Under the pieces are notes generated by a model. It did no database searches. It was not told the origin of the DNA and saw only the letters and a program-made list of their open reading frames with translations. Both the position numbers and the translations under genes were made by a program. A stretch of DNA of 64,000 bases from Apus apus (taxonomy: Eukaryota; Chordata; Aves; Apodiformes; Apodidae). Position 1 is the first letter of the stretch; each line of letters opens with the position of its first letter. Of this stretch, positions 47,258-58,819 are shown one piece after another. The stretch covers positions 4,960,001-5,024,000 of the forward strand of contig NC_067294.1 in assembly GCF_020740795.1 (NCBI RefSeq). Direction: 5' to 3'.

Positions 47258-50078
47258 ATCAGCCCTGTTCCTGTTTCTCCAGCCATCCCACACCAGCGCC
47301 TGACGGCAAACCGCCCCGCCAGGAGGAGCGGCCGCCTCCGACCTTGCGGGTCTCTGGGATTTGTCTTTGTTTTCTGGCTTCATGAACGTGCTGCGACCTG
47401 CTTGCGGCTCTGGTGTAACTCCTGTGTCTCTCTGGTAGCCTCTCCTGCAGCATCACCTTGGCTGGGGAAGCTGAACAGTCATTTTGCAGCTGCATCTTTC
47501 TGCTGCTTTTGTTTCCCAACACTGTCCTTGGAGGGAGCCTCGCCGGCTGCTGGTCGGGACTGGGGAGCAGCCAGGCTGCCCGACCTCCCTGTGCGACCAA
47601 GGAGAAGAGCATGGCTGCATTTCTGAACCCTGCTGCTCCCCACAGCCCCTGTCCTGAGCTGCTGGGAGGGAGAGAAAAGCAGAAATTCTAGATTAAACTT
47701 CACTGCTTAGTTTTATTGCAAATATTCTCAGTGTTACCAACATTCAGGCTGGAATTGGGTTTCGCTGCTGAGTTGGTGGTCCAAGCCTCATCCAGGTTCT
47801 TTCTTCATCTCCAGTAGAAATCAATGAGCAGCTCAAAAGACTTGTACAACCCTTCAGGATAAGGTTCAAAGCAGCAATGCATTGCTTAGCATTTAAATAT
47901 AAAATGTTTGCAAGCTTCAGCTGTTTGTCTGGACTTCTGATGCCAAACAGCTGAAGTGTGCTGAAATGACCCTCAGCCTTCATGCATTAAATTTGCTAAC
48001 CAAGATCAGCTGGGGTCCTGCAGGTGTAACAACCTACAGCTGAGATTTCTCTTGCTTGCTTGCAGGCACCACAATCACCATCAAATGGGAAAAAATAAAC
48101 CCCTCAGACCCCATCTACTCTAAGCAGCTTCAGTATAAGGCTTGAGAAGGCCATTTCATGAGGAAAATCACTGATGTGGCAAAAAAAATAAAACAACACC
48201 AAAAAAATGACATGTGCAGATGTGCATGGATAGAACCTCTTTATAAAACTATTTGAGACTGTTCCCTTGCCCTGCACAGTCTCCCCTCGCAGCTTGAGAT
48301 GTCTCTTTCTCAAAGGCCACATTGGGAGTAGATCCAGGGCCATGTGAGGCACCAGGCTGGCCCTGGCCACCCCACCTGTGATGGCAGCAGTTCCAAGAGC
48401 AGCTGAATTAGGAAAACATCATCTCCAAGTGAATTGCAGACTCAGATGTCTAACCAGGTCAGGGTCCCTCCTAAAACTCTTCCATATCATCACCCTTCTG
48501 TGTGGATTCAGTGGTGTCTGGTGGGACATGGCAGCCTCTCCTGGACGAACCTCAGGCTCCACACCAAGAAGCTGCCCAAGAACCTCTAAAGTGACCAAGG
48601 TCCTCATAAAATGTGGTCAGGTAAGATGTTTCTTTATGAAACTACACTAAAAATGTGGGTTTGCAGTAAGAATCCTTCCTACCTATTGAAATTAGTTTCT
48701 TCCTGGCATCTGGTGCTACGGTAGGAAAATGACATTTAGTCAAATACTTGTCACTGGAATTACTTGGATAACCCCAGTGCAAGTGATTTGTTCTCTATCC
48801 TCTTTTTTTCATTCTTAATGATATGAAGATTAAATTAGAATTTTAAAAATACCAGGTACAGCTTTAAAAGTAGATCTAATTAACCAAATATAATTTACAG
48901 CAATGTTGCTTCCCCCCCACCTCAATCACTGCTGATCGATCCCCTTTTTATCAAGTGGTTGCTCAAAAAAGGGTTAATTTAAAAAAAAATAAAAATGCAC
49001 CTTTGAACACTTGTTTCTTCACAAAACTGCCATAGGCTTCTTCCAAGCACTTCTGAGGACAGCTCTGGTTCAACCATCCCAGTCTCCTGTACTTCTCCTC
49101 CCCCCAAGAGTGTGGTGAATCAGCATTCCTGGGTGCATGAAAACTGGAACCCAGTGGGATTAATAGCAGAAGAAAACAGCAACTGCCACAGTGCCCAAGC
49201 TGCAGAGGAAAACATGAGGTACTTGTTCTGCAAGGCTTGGCTGAGTGTCTAATATATAAATGCTGTAGAGGGGCTTTTTGTTTGGTTTTATCTTTGCTAG
49301 TTTTATTTAATTAATTAATTTTTAATGGTTCCAGTTTTGGGGAAAGGAGCATATTCAGATTCCCAGAGTTACAAAAAGGTAAGAGGCAGGTCCCCTCAGG
49401 GCAGTTTTGAAGCTTGTTGATGTTTGAATAAACAAAGCCATTAGTCTTTGGGAGCCCTAAATAGACACCAAAGTCCATTCCTGTTTGGGGTATTCTCAGG
49501 AAAAAGGCTCTTAATGCCAAATGGGGGCTCTGGACCCATGGCAGCGCTGCTGCCCAGCACCAGTGGCCACCAGATGGGCACCACTGCTGCTGAGGCTGCT
49601 TCAGAGATAAGTTTTGCTTTGGAATATTGCAAGGAATGTTGCAGCTGCAGCCCCTGGAGGCAGCGGCACGGCCAAGGTTCAGCCACTGGCTGGTGCCTTC
49701 AGTCCTGCCACATCCCTACCCCAGAAATGAGGCTTTTTGGTAAACTAGCAAATATTGTGCCTGGTACGTGACTGGGCCACACTGCTCCCATGCTGCAAGC
49801 AGTGTCTAAACACATGCCAGAGGGTGCCAGGAGGGGAGAGGGGTCCATGTCAGGCTTTGCTGTGGCCTTGGCTCTCTCTGGGGTTAGTGTGACCCTGAGC
49901 ATCTCCATGCCTCACTGCAGAGACCTGCTTCTCTCCTGCATGTTTGTCATTAGTTCAGGAAAGGAAAAAGAGTTTGACCTGGTTGGTGCCAGATGCCAGA
50001 TGATTGGTGTTCTCTAATTATGCCCTCAGCCCATTAACCCCCCGGGTGTTTGGGCGGGCGCTGCCGCGTTGCCGTGAA

Positions 50079-50088
50079 TCATTAATGA
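50079..50088. promoter_or_regulatory. homeodomain-type palindrome TCATTAATGA
   Basis: A perfect 10-bp palindrome with two overlapping ATTA cores. It sits just after a short GC-rich patch (50038-50078) and before another ATTA. This could be a small enhancer, but nothing in the sequence proves it. Confidence 0.25.
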
Positions 50089-51563
50089 GCTGGTTTTGTA
50101 TTAACTGGATGGAGCTGGGTAAGAAATGTTGCACCCACAGCTGTTGCCTTGGCCGCAGCTCACACGGTCACCGGTGGTGGCTCCTTGTACAACCACTGTA
50201 AACGATGCACACAGATTTTCTGGAAATTACCAGGTATTTCTTTGTCTTTTGCAAGAGAGGAACTGGTTGCTGCGAGGGCTGGGCTACTGCAGCCCATCAG
50301 TATTGAGCACTAGGCTTGTTTGCAGGGCCTGGACTCTCCATCCTGCTGGGAACAAGTGTGGAGTCCTTTCGGGAAGTTTTGAAAAGGTTCAGGGTGATTT
50401 GGGCACTCAGTTTCCTTGGGATTTCAATTAAGCTTGGAAAATGACTCCAGGGAGCCTTCACCAGGCTGGGCTGGTGCCACAGGTTTGCCAGCCCAGCAAA
50501 GAGCTCAGTGCTGCTGAAGGCTTTTTAAAAAGTACTTTGGAGTCTCAGAAAGAGCAAACTGTGGTGGATGCTCACTTGGGACTTCCCCTGGGAATCCAGA
50601 CCCCGATATTTATTTGAAAGAATATAAATCTTTGTATATCTGTATTATTACTGTTCTGCAGAAGGTTACAGTGTGTCTTTGTATGATGCATTTTTCCACA
50701 CATCATTTGGAGATGGCAGAAATCTACATCCAGACTCCAACACAGCACCTGAGCACCCCAAAGCACCTGGAGGCTGATGCAGACTGGTCCCTTTCGGATG
50801 CATCCCTCAAAGAGGCCAAGGAGCTGCATGATCCTTTGATCCTGGAAGGGCTTGGGAAGGACCCTGGGCTGCTACCAGCAGCCTTCTCCTTCCCAGGTCC
50901 CTGTGCCACCAGCAGCCTGGAGGGCCGAGACACTCGCAGAGACTCTTTAATCCTGAACAACTGCAGGAACATCCTGGACACTTGCAAACAGAAACTGATC
51001 CCTTTTTGCTGCATAAATGGTTTATCACAATCTGTCCAGCTGTTAAATCCAGGCTGCTGACTCATCCCAGTCAGGTTTGTCTTCCCATAGCTGCTGCATT
51101 TCTTTAACTGGTCTAGCATTTTTATTATTATTATTTTTTAAATCAGGCAAAACACCACCAGTGGAAAACCCTGCAGTGCTACTCTCCTCTAAAATTTCTA
51201 TCATCAGCTGGAGCTGGGCTGTGTTTAGATGTCTTAAGAAACGGTAGTCCCAGAGAATAACTTAATTCCTGAGCTATTTTCGGATATTTGGGTGGTGGGG
51301 CTGATCATGTCTCTGTTTCTCCACTGCTGCTGCTGTCTGTGTTTCTCTCCCACAGGTTTCATGCTTGTGCTTCAGCCCACAGCTGCTGCTGGGGCCTGGA
51401 CAGCTGGACAACAACAGCTTCGGATACATCCACGCTGTGGTGGGGGCTGAAATGAGCAAGTTTTACTCCATCTGGTCCTTTTTGCACCACCAGGATGCAG
51501 AGGGATTTTTCACCCCAGTACCCAAGTCCAGCGCTGTTTCATAGCTGCAATTCTTGTGCCGTG

Positions 51564-51577
51564 TCACCATCTAGTGG
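51564..51577 (-). promoter_or_regulatory. CTCF-like motif, reverse orientation
   Basis: On the minus strand the site reads CCACTAGATGGTGA. It shares 13 of 14 bases with the forward motif at 33269-33282, and the two point toward each other. Confidence 0.45.
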
Positions 51578-54002
51578 TAACTCAACCAGAAACTGCATTT
51601 GGAGAGGTGAAGCAGCCTGAGCAGACCTTCCACCCATGGCCTGCAGGAAAGTCCAGCTCTGCTTGGAGTGGCACAGATGCAATTTCATCACCTAAGGTTA
51701 GTTGGAGTACTCTGCTGATGAAGCATAAAATCAAGCAGATTATCTGTGATGAGGTTTCTCCTGTCAACCTGCTCTGCTTCTCATCCTAATGAGCTTTCAG
51801 GGCTGCACTTGCACTTGATGTGGGTCTGTGGCTCCATTGCTTTGGTCCCTGCTCAGGTCTGGAAAGGTGCTAATGAGAGAGGGATTGTGGAAAGGTGGTG
51901 GGCAGGGATGGTGGGGGAGAGAGCAATGCACACACACTTGCATGCACAGCAGCAGGGCCCAGGGGAAAACAACAATATTTCCTCTTAGAGAGGAGGAAGA
52001 TTATGAAGTTAAAAAATTCTGTTGCTTCCCGTCATGTTTGGCTCAGGAGCTTTGACACCTGGAGGAGCCAGAGCTGCCCCAGGGGGCCGTGTGTAGCTGT
52101 CTGCATGTCTGGGCTCCCCTATGGGCACTAGATGTTGCCCAAGTCTGAAGAATAGATGCAAAGGGGTAAAAAGTTGATGTAGGCCAGGAAAGGAAGAGCT
52201 GGTCTCCTGTAACTGGCATCATTAGGCATTTTGGACATAGAGAGGAAGAGCAGGGGGAGGGAGGGGTCTTGGACATGTTGGATGTGTTTGACTCCACCAT
52301 GGGTGTTTCTCATGTCTGGAGTGTGGATGTGAGACCCTTTCCTATGGATGCTTTAATCTACTGTAAATCTTTGTGTTGGGAAAGCAAATGGCAATTAACT
52401 GTAACCCTTGTCAGAGCTGTAAATTAGACACTCTACAAGTTGTCACAGTACACGAAACCCAGGATTTGACTGCTCCTTTGCTCTATTTGGACATTTAAGA
52501 AAGCAAATGTCTTTTCCATATTGAAAATGTTGAAGTGGTTTGTTACCTGAGTAAAGAACATGTTGGACTTGAATGCACTGCATGGTGCTAATGAACAATC
52601 CAGGTAAGCAGGATCTTTAAAATCCTCAAGCAACAAAAGTGAACTAGATGGAAAAGATTCAATTATGCTTTACGGGGAACCTGGCTATGAGTGTGCAGGA
52701 TGTGGCAGGAAAATGTGTGCAAAGGAACTTCATGGAAAGGAGCAATTGTTTTATCAATAGAGCATGCAAAGTGAAATTGGCTGATCAGCCCTGAATAGAA
52801 GCTCAAATAGCTGAGCCTTGTAAGGTTCTGATACATGGACCAGGGTGGATTTCCTGATGAAAGGATGAGAGTCTCAAGCAAGTTTAAATCAGTTTGATTA
52901 AATATCCATGTAGTTATCAACTGGGGTTTTGGTCCAGTGACTTCAGGATATTTGGCCTTGGACAAGGGATGTTGTAACAAGGATGTAGGAATTTGGCTGC
53001 AAGTACATCCCAGTTTTTAGAAAATAAATGGATTTTGAGTCAGAAGGTGCTGGCTTCTCCTCTCCCAGCACCTCTAGATAACATCACTGCAGTGAAAAAA
53101 GCACAGGGAAAAGTCAAACACTTTGCAAAAGAACACAGACATTTGAATTTAATAAATTATAAAATTAAAGATTCTAATTTGTATATACACTTTTAATATA
53201 CAAGAAATGGCTATTTATTGCAATTTCTGTTAAGGCATATGTAAGTGAATGGAAGTTGCATATAGATACTCAGATGAACATAGCTAATACTGTGCATTGT
53301 AGGTGAGTAAATAAGACATTAAATGCATTATGTAATAAAATAAAACAAAACCCTTTGAGGACTGGTAAAGCACCATTTCTAGAATTCTCAAAATATCTGA
53401 AAGTGTTCTATGGAGATGTTGTGAGACTCTAAATATTGAATGGATACATGAATATAAAAAGTGATGCGTTCATAATAGATGACAGAAATTTTTTAAAGGA
53501 ATGTTGGTGAAAAAATGGCAGTAGGTTGGAGCCAATGGAATTGGTCTGGGATCTTTTTTCTTTTTTTTTTTTCCCATGAGGGGCTATCACTCAGATTTTC
53601 AGTTTAGATCACCAGAAAAATGACAATGTAGGAAGCTTGTGACTTGCACGATTAGGTCACAGAATTCATTGGGAGCACGTTGCTTTAACTCTCAGTTCTC
53701 TGCAGGAATGTATTGACTTACAAATCTATTCTCTTTAGTTTATGGGGATTAGGTTATATTAAAATAGCACTTTCTGCTCAGTATGTTTCAAAATGCAGAA
53801 TCTGGGCAACAGCAAAGCAGTTGTAGGAGACACCCTATGGTGATGCTCTTGCCCAATTACAGCATTGTAGGAAAGAGGAAACAGATGTCAAAGCTGAACC
53901 AGCCAAAGAATGACCAAAATTTCCACTGCATGAAAAGGAACAAAGATCAGCTGAGACCAAAACCCCACCAGCTGCCTTGGGCTGCTTTTTCTTTAGCAAT
54001 AG

Positions 54003-54590
54003 AGAGGTCAAGAGGTCAAGAGAGGTTCTCCTCCCCCTCTATTCTGCATTGGTGAGGCTGCATCTGGAATATTGTGTCCAGTTCTGGGCCCCTCAGTTCA
54101 GGAAGGACAGGGAACTGCTGGAAAAAGTCCAGCGCAGAGCCACAAAGATGATTAAGGGAGTGGAACATCTCCCTGATGAGGAAAGGCTGAGGGAGCTGGG
54201 TCTCTTTAGTTTGGAGAAAAGGAGACTGAGGGGTGACCTCATCAGTGTTTACAAATACGTAAAGGGTGAGTGTCAAGAAGATGGAGTTAAGCTTTTCAGT
54301 GATGACCAGTGATAGGACAAGGAGTAATGGATACAAATTGGAGCACAGGAGGTTTAAGGTGAATATCAGAAAAAAATTTTTTACTGTGAGAGTGACAGAG
54401 CCCTGGAACAGGCTGCCCAGAGAGGTTGTGGAGTCTTCTTCTCTGGAGACATTCAAAACCTGCCTGGACGCCTTCCTGTGTGATGTACTCTAGGTCACCC
54501 TGCTCTGGCAGGGGGGTTGGACTAGATGATCTTTCGAGGTCCCTTCCAACCCCTATGATTCTATGATTCTATAATTCTATGATTCTATAA
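54003..54590 (+). mobile_element. CR1 LINE, 5'-truncated copy with the 3' part of the reverse transcriptase ORF
   Basis: The translation gives CR1 ORF2 C-terminal motifs: [56 protein letters not shown], then in another frame [16 protein letters not shown] and [20 protein letters not shown]. The frame changes near 54300, so the copy is dead. The 3' end shows the CR1 signature (GGTTGGACTAGATGATCTTT, CCCTTCCAACCCC) followed by about four ATTCTATGAT-type units (54553-54590). It is inserted in plus orientation between the DEPP-like gene and ADAMTS2. Confidence 0.95.
54015..54493 (+). pseudogene. broken CR1 reverse-transcriptase ORF fragment
   Basis: The C-terminal part of CR1 ORF2 is split over two frames (open to 54312, and again 54266-54493). 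Only the region after the catalytic reverse-transcriptase core remains, so it cannot encode an active enzyme. Confidence 0.85.
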
Positions 54591-57500
54591 TAGAGCTCTG
54601 CTCTGTTTTCCAGCAGCAGTGGGGTACATGTTCTTAGGGAACCACCATCATGGGAAACTGCTGAAAAAAACCCCACCTTCTGAAAAACTCATGCCAGCTT
54701 GAGAAGAAGGCACCTTCCTTGGCCTGAAGAGACTTCCCCCTGCAACTCATACAGCAAGACTGAAAAGAGAAGGCAGCTGGTGGCTCTGCTCCATAAGGAG
54801 CTGGAACAGAGTCTAACAGCATCTCACTGTCTTGAACAATATGGACTGAAGCTGCTCCTTCAAATATGTTTCAATGTTCTCCAAATAATGGCTAAAGAAA
54901 TTTTCAGTAGAATTAAAACCAGCAAGAAAGAAATCAAATGAAATCTCACAAAAGGTGAGACTGAGAAGGGAACAAGCCCTTCCGAAACACAGAGGCCACT
55001 GGGCATTGCATTGGGTCCCTGATGAGCACCAGACCTAGTGTAGCACCACACCAGCCTTCTGGAGGCTGCTCCTGCTCCAAGGTGCAGCAGAAGTTTCTGC
55101 TTTTGGTTTGTTTGATTGCAAATTCACTCACTCTGGAGACAGAACAAAGCAGTCAAGTTTCTGAATTTCAAACCAGCTTTGCAAGTTCAGTCACATGTGA
55201 GAGAGACCCTGCAAACTGACCTTGCTCAGCCTACAGCAGTCCTGGCCACTGGGAGACACAGCTGGACATGACCAGCAAAGAACCACCAAGACCTTTTTAA
55301 ACACTGGGTCTCTGCACTGGAACAGGCTTTTCCTCATGCTGTTTGCAGAAAGGTCTCTTGAAGTTGCACCAAATGAACTCCGGTCCCACTTGTTACTGGG
55401 ACACAACTTAGAAGTCCTTTGGACAGAAGATGCTTTGTGTAGGACAGCACTTGAACTGTGGGAGCCTCCTCCAGTGACATTTCTTCACCTTGCCTGGTTG
55501 GCTAAGCCTATTCCTGATGCTAAGGAAGAACAGGAGCTACCAGATGGGTTGTCTCAGGTTTCTGGAGGTCAGAGAAATGGGTCTCCACAAATTCCCAGAG
55601 AGTAAGACTGGTACCATTTAGGCAGCCAACTTCAACCTTGCCACTTGTGTAACTTCAAGCCCCAACCCCTCTACCCTTGGGTTTGTGAGGCTTTTTTCCT
55701 AAGTTTATCATATTATTGGATCTGCTTCTAGGCTCTGAAAAAGCTGGGAGTTGTGGTTTATTTTTATTGTCCACAGAGCTAAAAGCAGGATACTAACTTG
55801 AAGGGGAAAAGATGAGTTTTGCACTAACCACATTTGTGTAAAGGAAATGTGGAAGGCAAGAAATACTAAGTCTACAGGCTGGCAGCCCAGTTAGAGCTTG
55901 TGTCTTCTGTGGCACAGCAGCTGGAATGATGTTGATTTAGACACGTCTTCCTTGTTTATAAATAGCATGGTGGGGTTTTTTTTCCCTTCAGTGCTCATTA
56001 CCACATTGCTGTTTTGTGCTGATGTGACCTGACCCTGCTCTGTAGACAGCCACAGATCCCTCAGGATGATGCTCCTGGGGCCAATACCAGGCTCACCCAG
56101 GCATTGTGGCTCTGTCACAGCAGCCAGGCCATGGAGAGGGGCCAGCAAAGGCCACGGTGTGGGCAACTCAACACAGGCAACCTCTGTCTACATGAAAATG
56201 CCTGGTGTCTCACGAGTTAAAGTCTGAGGTGAGACCCTGCCCCAGCCAACCACTGCTCAAAGCTGCCAAGCTGCAGAGCTTTTCTTTTACTTCTCCAAAC
56301 CAGATCAGATTACTTTGTTACTTGTGCTGGCTGCTGTTTTCACATCTGCAGCCACATCTTCTTGGCCCAGAAGATGTTTCCTAATGCTCTGGACTTCTAC
56401 CAGGCCAATTATGCTTCCTGGACTTCATAGTCTTCAGTTTAACTCCCACCTCTGTACTATCCGAGCGAAACACTCACCCAAGTATATCACCTTGATCCTC
56501 TATTAGAAAGGACACTTGGTGCCATCACACCAGCTGAAAACATTTCTTCTCTGCTTTGTATCTCCATAAAGGATTTTTCTTAAATCAGGTCTTCTCCTTC
56601 AAAGACTTCCAGCCACAGCTCAGGCCAGAACAGTTCAACACCTCAGTGCTGCAGACAGCAGGTCCTGCAGGCTCTCCTCTTCTTTCCTGCAGGACTGGCT
56701 TGTTGGGAAGAGGAGACTGGGCTCATTCAGCCCTGGTGGTCGAGGGCAGATGGCAGGAAGCCACACGTGGTTCACCTTGCAATACTTCTGAAGTTCTTTG
56801 CCAGCAGCCAGGCCACAGAGAGCTTACACATTGCTGGAAACACCACACATGGGCAATAATTCTGTGACTGTACATACAGGGTTATTGCTGGTGCTGCTTC
56901 AAACTAAGGTTGGAGGATGAGATCTTACTCTCAGACTGGAAAATCTGAACTAGAAGCCATCAAACCTACCTAGTGGTAAAAAGGAGGATTTCAGGGAAGC
57001 CCTGGGCTCTGCAGGAGGTTTACCAGCAAAGAGGAAACAAATGGAAGAGTCCAAGCCAGGAGACAGAAGACCTTCTCAGATGGCACCCACAGCAGGAACC
57101 AGCCCACACTCCCTGACTCTGCAGTGTTAGAACCAAGCTGAACTCATCTTCTGATCTCCAACCAGGAATTCAAAATAGCCTATGAAAATGACCATGATGA
57201 CCCTGAGGGGAAAGAAAGTACTCAAAGGGTTGTCAGGTTATACACCTTAAAGTTTCTAGCAGACCTGGTACTGTGAGTACATGTGTATGTCTGTATGCAA
57301 GGGCACAGCAAACAATTGTTCAGTTCTGCACCAATAAAGCTCTCTTAAAGAAAGGAAGAGAATACAAAATTGTTTCCTCCAAAGTAACCTCATCCTATGA
57401 GAGAAAAAAAAAAAAACTGTTCTTAATAAAGCACCAAGGAAAAGGCAACAAGAACCCAGTCATCTTCAACTGAAATGGAATGTGGGTAGAAAAACATCAG

Positions 57501-57939
57501 ACCAATAAAAAAAAGCACCAACCAAACAAGATCACTGAGGTTGTTGCATCACAGGAACTTAAAGGCTATAAAAATATGGATAACTGTAAACAGAAAAATT
57601 AAGATGCTGTCAGTCCAAGTTGGCCAGATCTATCCCACTGCATGTAATTCAAGGTTTAGAAGAATCCTTTGAAATTATCTATGGAAATATATAAACTATT
57701 GTTTGCCAGTTTTTAATGTACACATAAATATATGGCTAAAGAATTTTCTCTATATTTTCTTACACAGCCCCAGTTTAGAACGCTGTGTAAGCACATGCCT
57801 GGCTGTGCCCACAGCAGCAGCTCTACCAAAGTCAGCTAAACTTAAGCTGGCAAGTCCTTAAGCACCTTCCTGAACCAGGGCTGTGTTGGTGCTTGGGTTG
57901 ATGCCATGCACAGCAGCATCACAGGATTGCTGGCCACCT
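54591..57939. other. intergenic DNA downstream of ADAMTS2
   Basis: I can support no gene. The part from about 54600 to 55800 is unusual in being open over long stretches on the plus strand (for example 55222-55605) and may be an old unclassified repeat, but I cannot name it. Plus-strand AATAAA hexamers occur near 57333 and 57424, and minus-strand AATAAA near 55757-55768, without an associated gene. Confidence 0.45.
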
Positions 57940-58355
57940 GCTTGTCAGTGTGAAAGGGATTTATTATCTCTTGGGGCTGTTTTCCTCCATCCTAAATGTA
58001 ACTCCCATTACCATTCCCAAACACAGGCACAGAAGGCTTAAAAGAGCCCATAAACAAGAAACCTGCTAACCTGGCCTAGGTGTTAGCTTGTTTGGACTCG
58101 ATGACATGCTGTAATGATATTGCACTAATACTCTGCTGTACCCTGTAAACCTGGCCCTCAAAGTGTTCAGATTAGCACTTATGGAAGAATCTGTCATTCC
58201 CATTGATAGTAGGCTTTAGAATTTGGCATCTCTGCCATAGCACCACTTTTGATTATTTTTTTTTTCACCCTTTTTAGTCTCTATGACATGGGCAACACTA
58301 TGATGTTGGTAACATCTCTATGAGAGAAAAATGTTGTTTGTGCCATACTACCATT
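57940..58355 (-). other. ADAMTS2: 3'UTR of ADAMTS2 (shortest form)
   Basis: The minus-strand sequence after the TAA stop at 58356-58358 runs to the first canonical poly(A) signal. A longer form could reach the AATAAA near 55757-55768. Confidence 0.55.
57960..57965 (-). terminator. ADAMTS2: candidate poly(A) signal of ADAMTS2
   Basis: AATAAA on the minus strand about 390 nt after the stop. GT-rich DNA (TGTGATGCTGCTGTGCATGG) follows about 35-55 nt further on. Confidence 0.5.
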
Positions 58356-58819
58356 TTAGTTTCTTTTTCTAAGAGTCTCTTTTTTCCTTTTCTCCTCAAT
58401 CAGCTCCTGAATTCTTTGATTCCTTGTCCTTTCATAAGGTATCCTCCTCCGTGTAATGATGTTGTGCTGCGACACCTCGTTATCCAGCCCGTGGATTTTA
58501 TAGGGAACATCCACAGCATTGATTTCTGGGTGCTCCTCAGTTGCATTGGAAGGAGGTGCACGCGTTTTGGAAACAAGAGGAGGGCTGGTGGCAGCCTGTG
58601 TGGTGGACACTCCCACAGGAGGGCTGAGGGTTGTCGGGAGCTCCTCCTCAATCACATTATTCTTATTTAGGTTAGAACTGGTTACATTGTTGTCCTCTGT
58701 TAGGTTGCTGTACATGTTACAGGACTTGCAACACAGCTTATTGTAACCAGGAATTGAGCAGTAACGAGAGAGAACCTCCATGCGACAGAACATTGACTTG
58801 TCTCCTTGACAATGAGCTT
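58356..58819 (-). CDS. ADAMTS2: ADAMTS2 last coding exon: PLAC domain and C-terminal tail
   Basis: The acceptor is TTTCTCTTTCAG (AG at 58821-58820). The exon contributes two bases of the junction Lys codon and then 153 further residues to TAA at 58358-58356. All six PLAC cysteines are present. The stretch between PLAC and [12 protein letters not shown] is low-complexity and differs most from the mammalian protein. An open frame continues upstream of 58819 but is intron. Confidence 0.93.

Larger units (their letters stand above)
46380..47350 (-). promoter_or_regulatory. GC-rich island, promoter region of the DEPP-like gene
   Basis: A second strongly GC/CpG-enriched block, isolated in otherwise 45-50% GC DNA. 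On the minus strand it contains a TATA-like box, a donor with perfect consensus about 150 bp downstream, and a forkhead-type site upstream. This orientation points at the DEPP-like coding exon. Long open frames within the island on both strands are composition artefacts. Confidence 0.6.
47351..54002. other. intergenic DNA
   Basis: I can support no gene here. Open frames up to about 150 codons occur on both strands but show no family motif or splice context. The stretch contains CTCF-like motifs (49564-49580 weak; 51564-51577 good), a homeodomain palindrome (50079-50088) and A/T homopolymers (near 51121 and 53561). Confidence 0.5.

Noticed and set aside
46343-47626. Several overlapping 100-176 codon frames on both strands in the second GC island
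   Set aside because: They overlap each other in many frames and have composition-driven Pro/Gly/Ser/Ala bias with no domain; open frames are expected in such DNA. The island is better read as a promoter and non-coding exon.
50614-51060. 148-codon plus-strand frame
   Set aside because: No motif, start context or neighbouring exon supports it; a minus-strand frame covers the same place.
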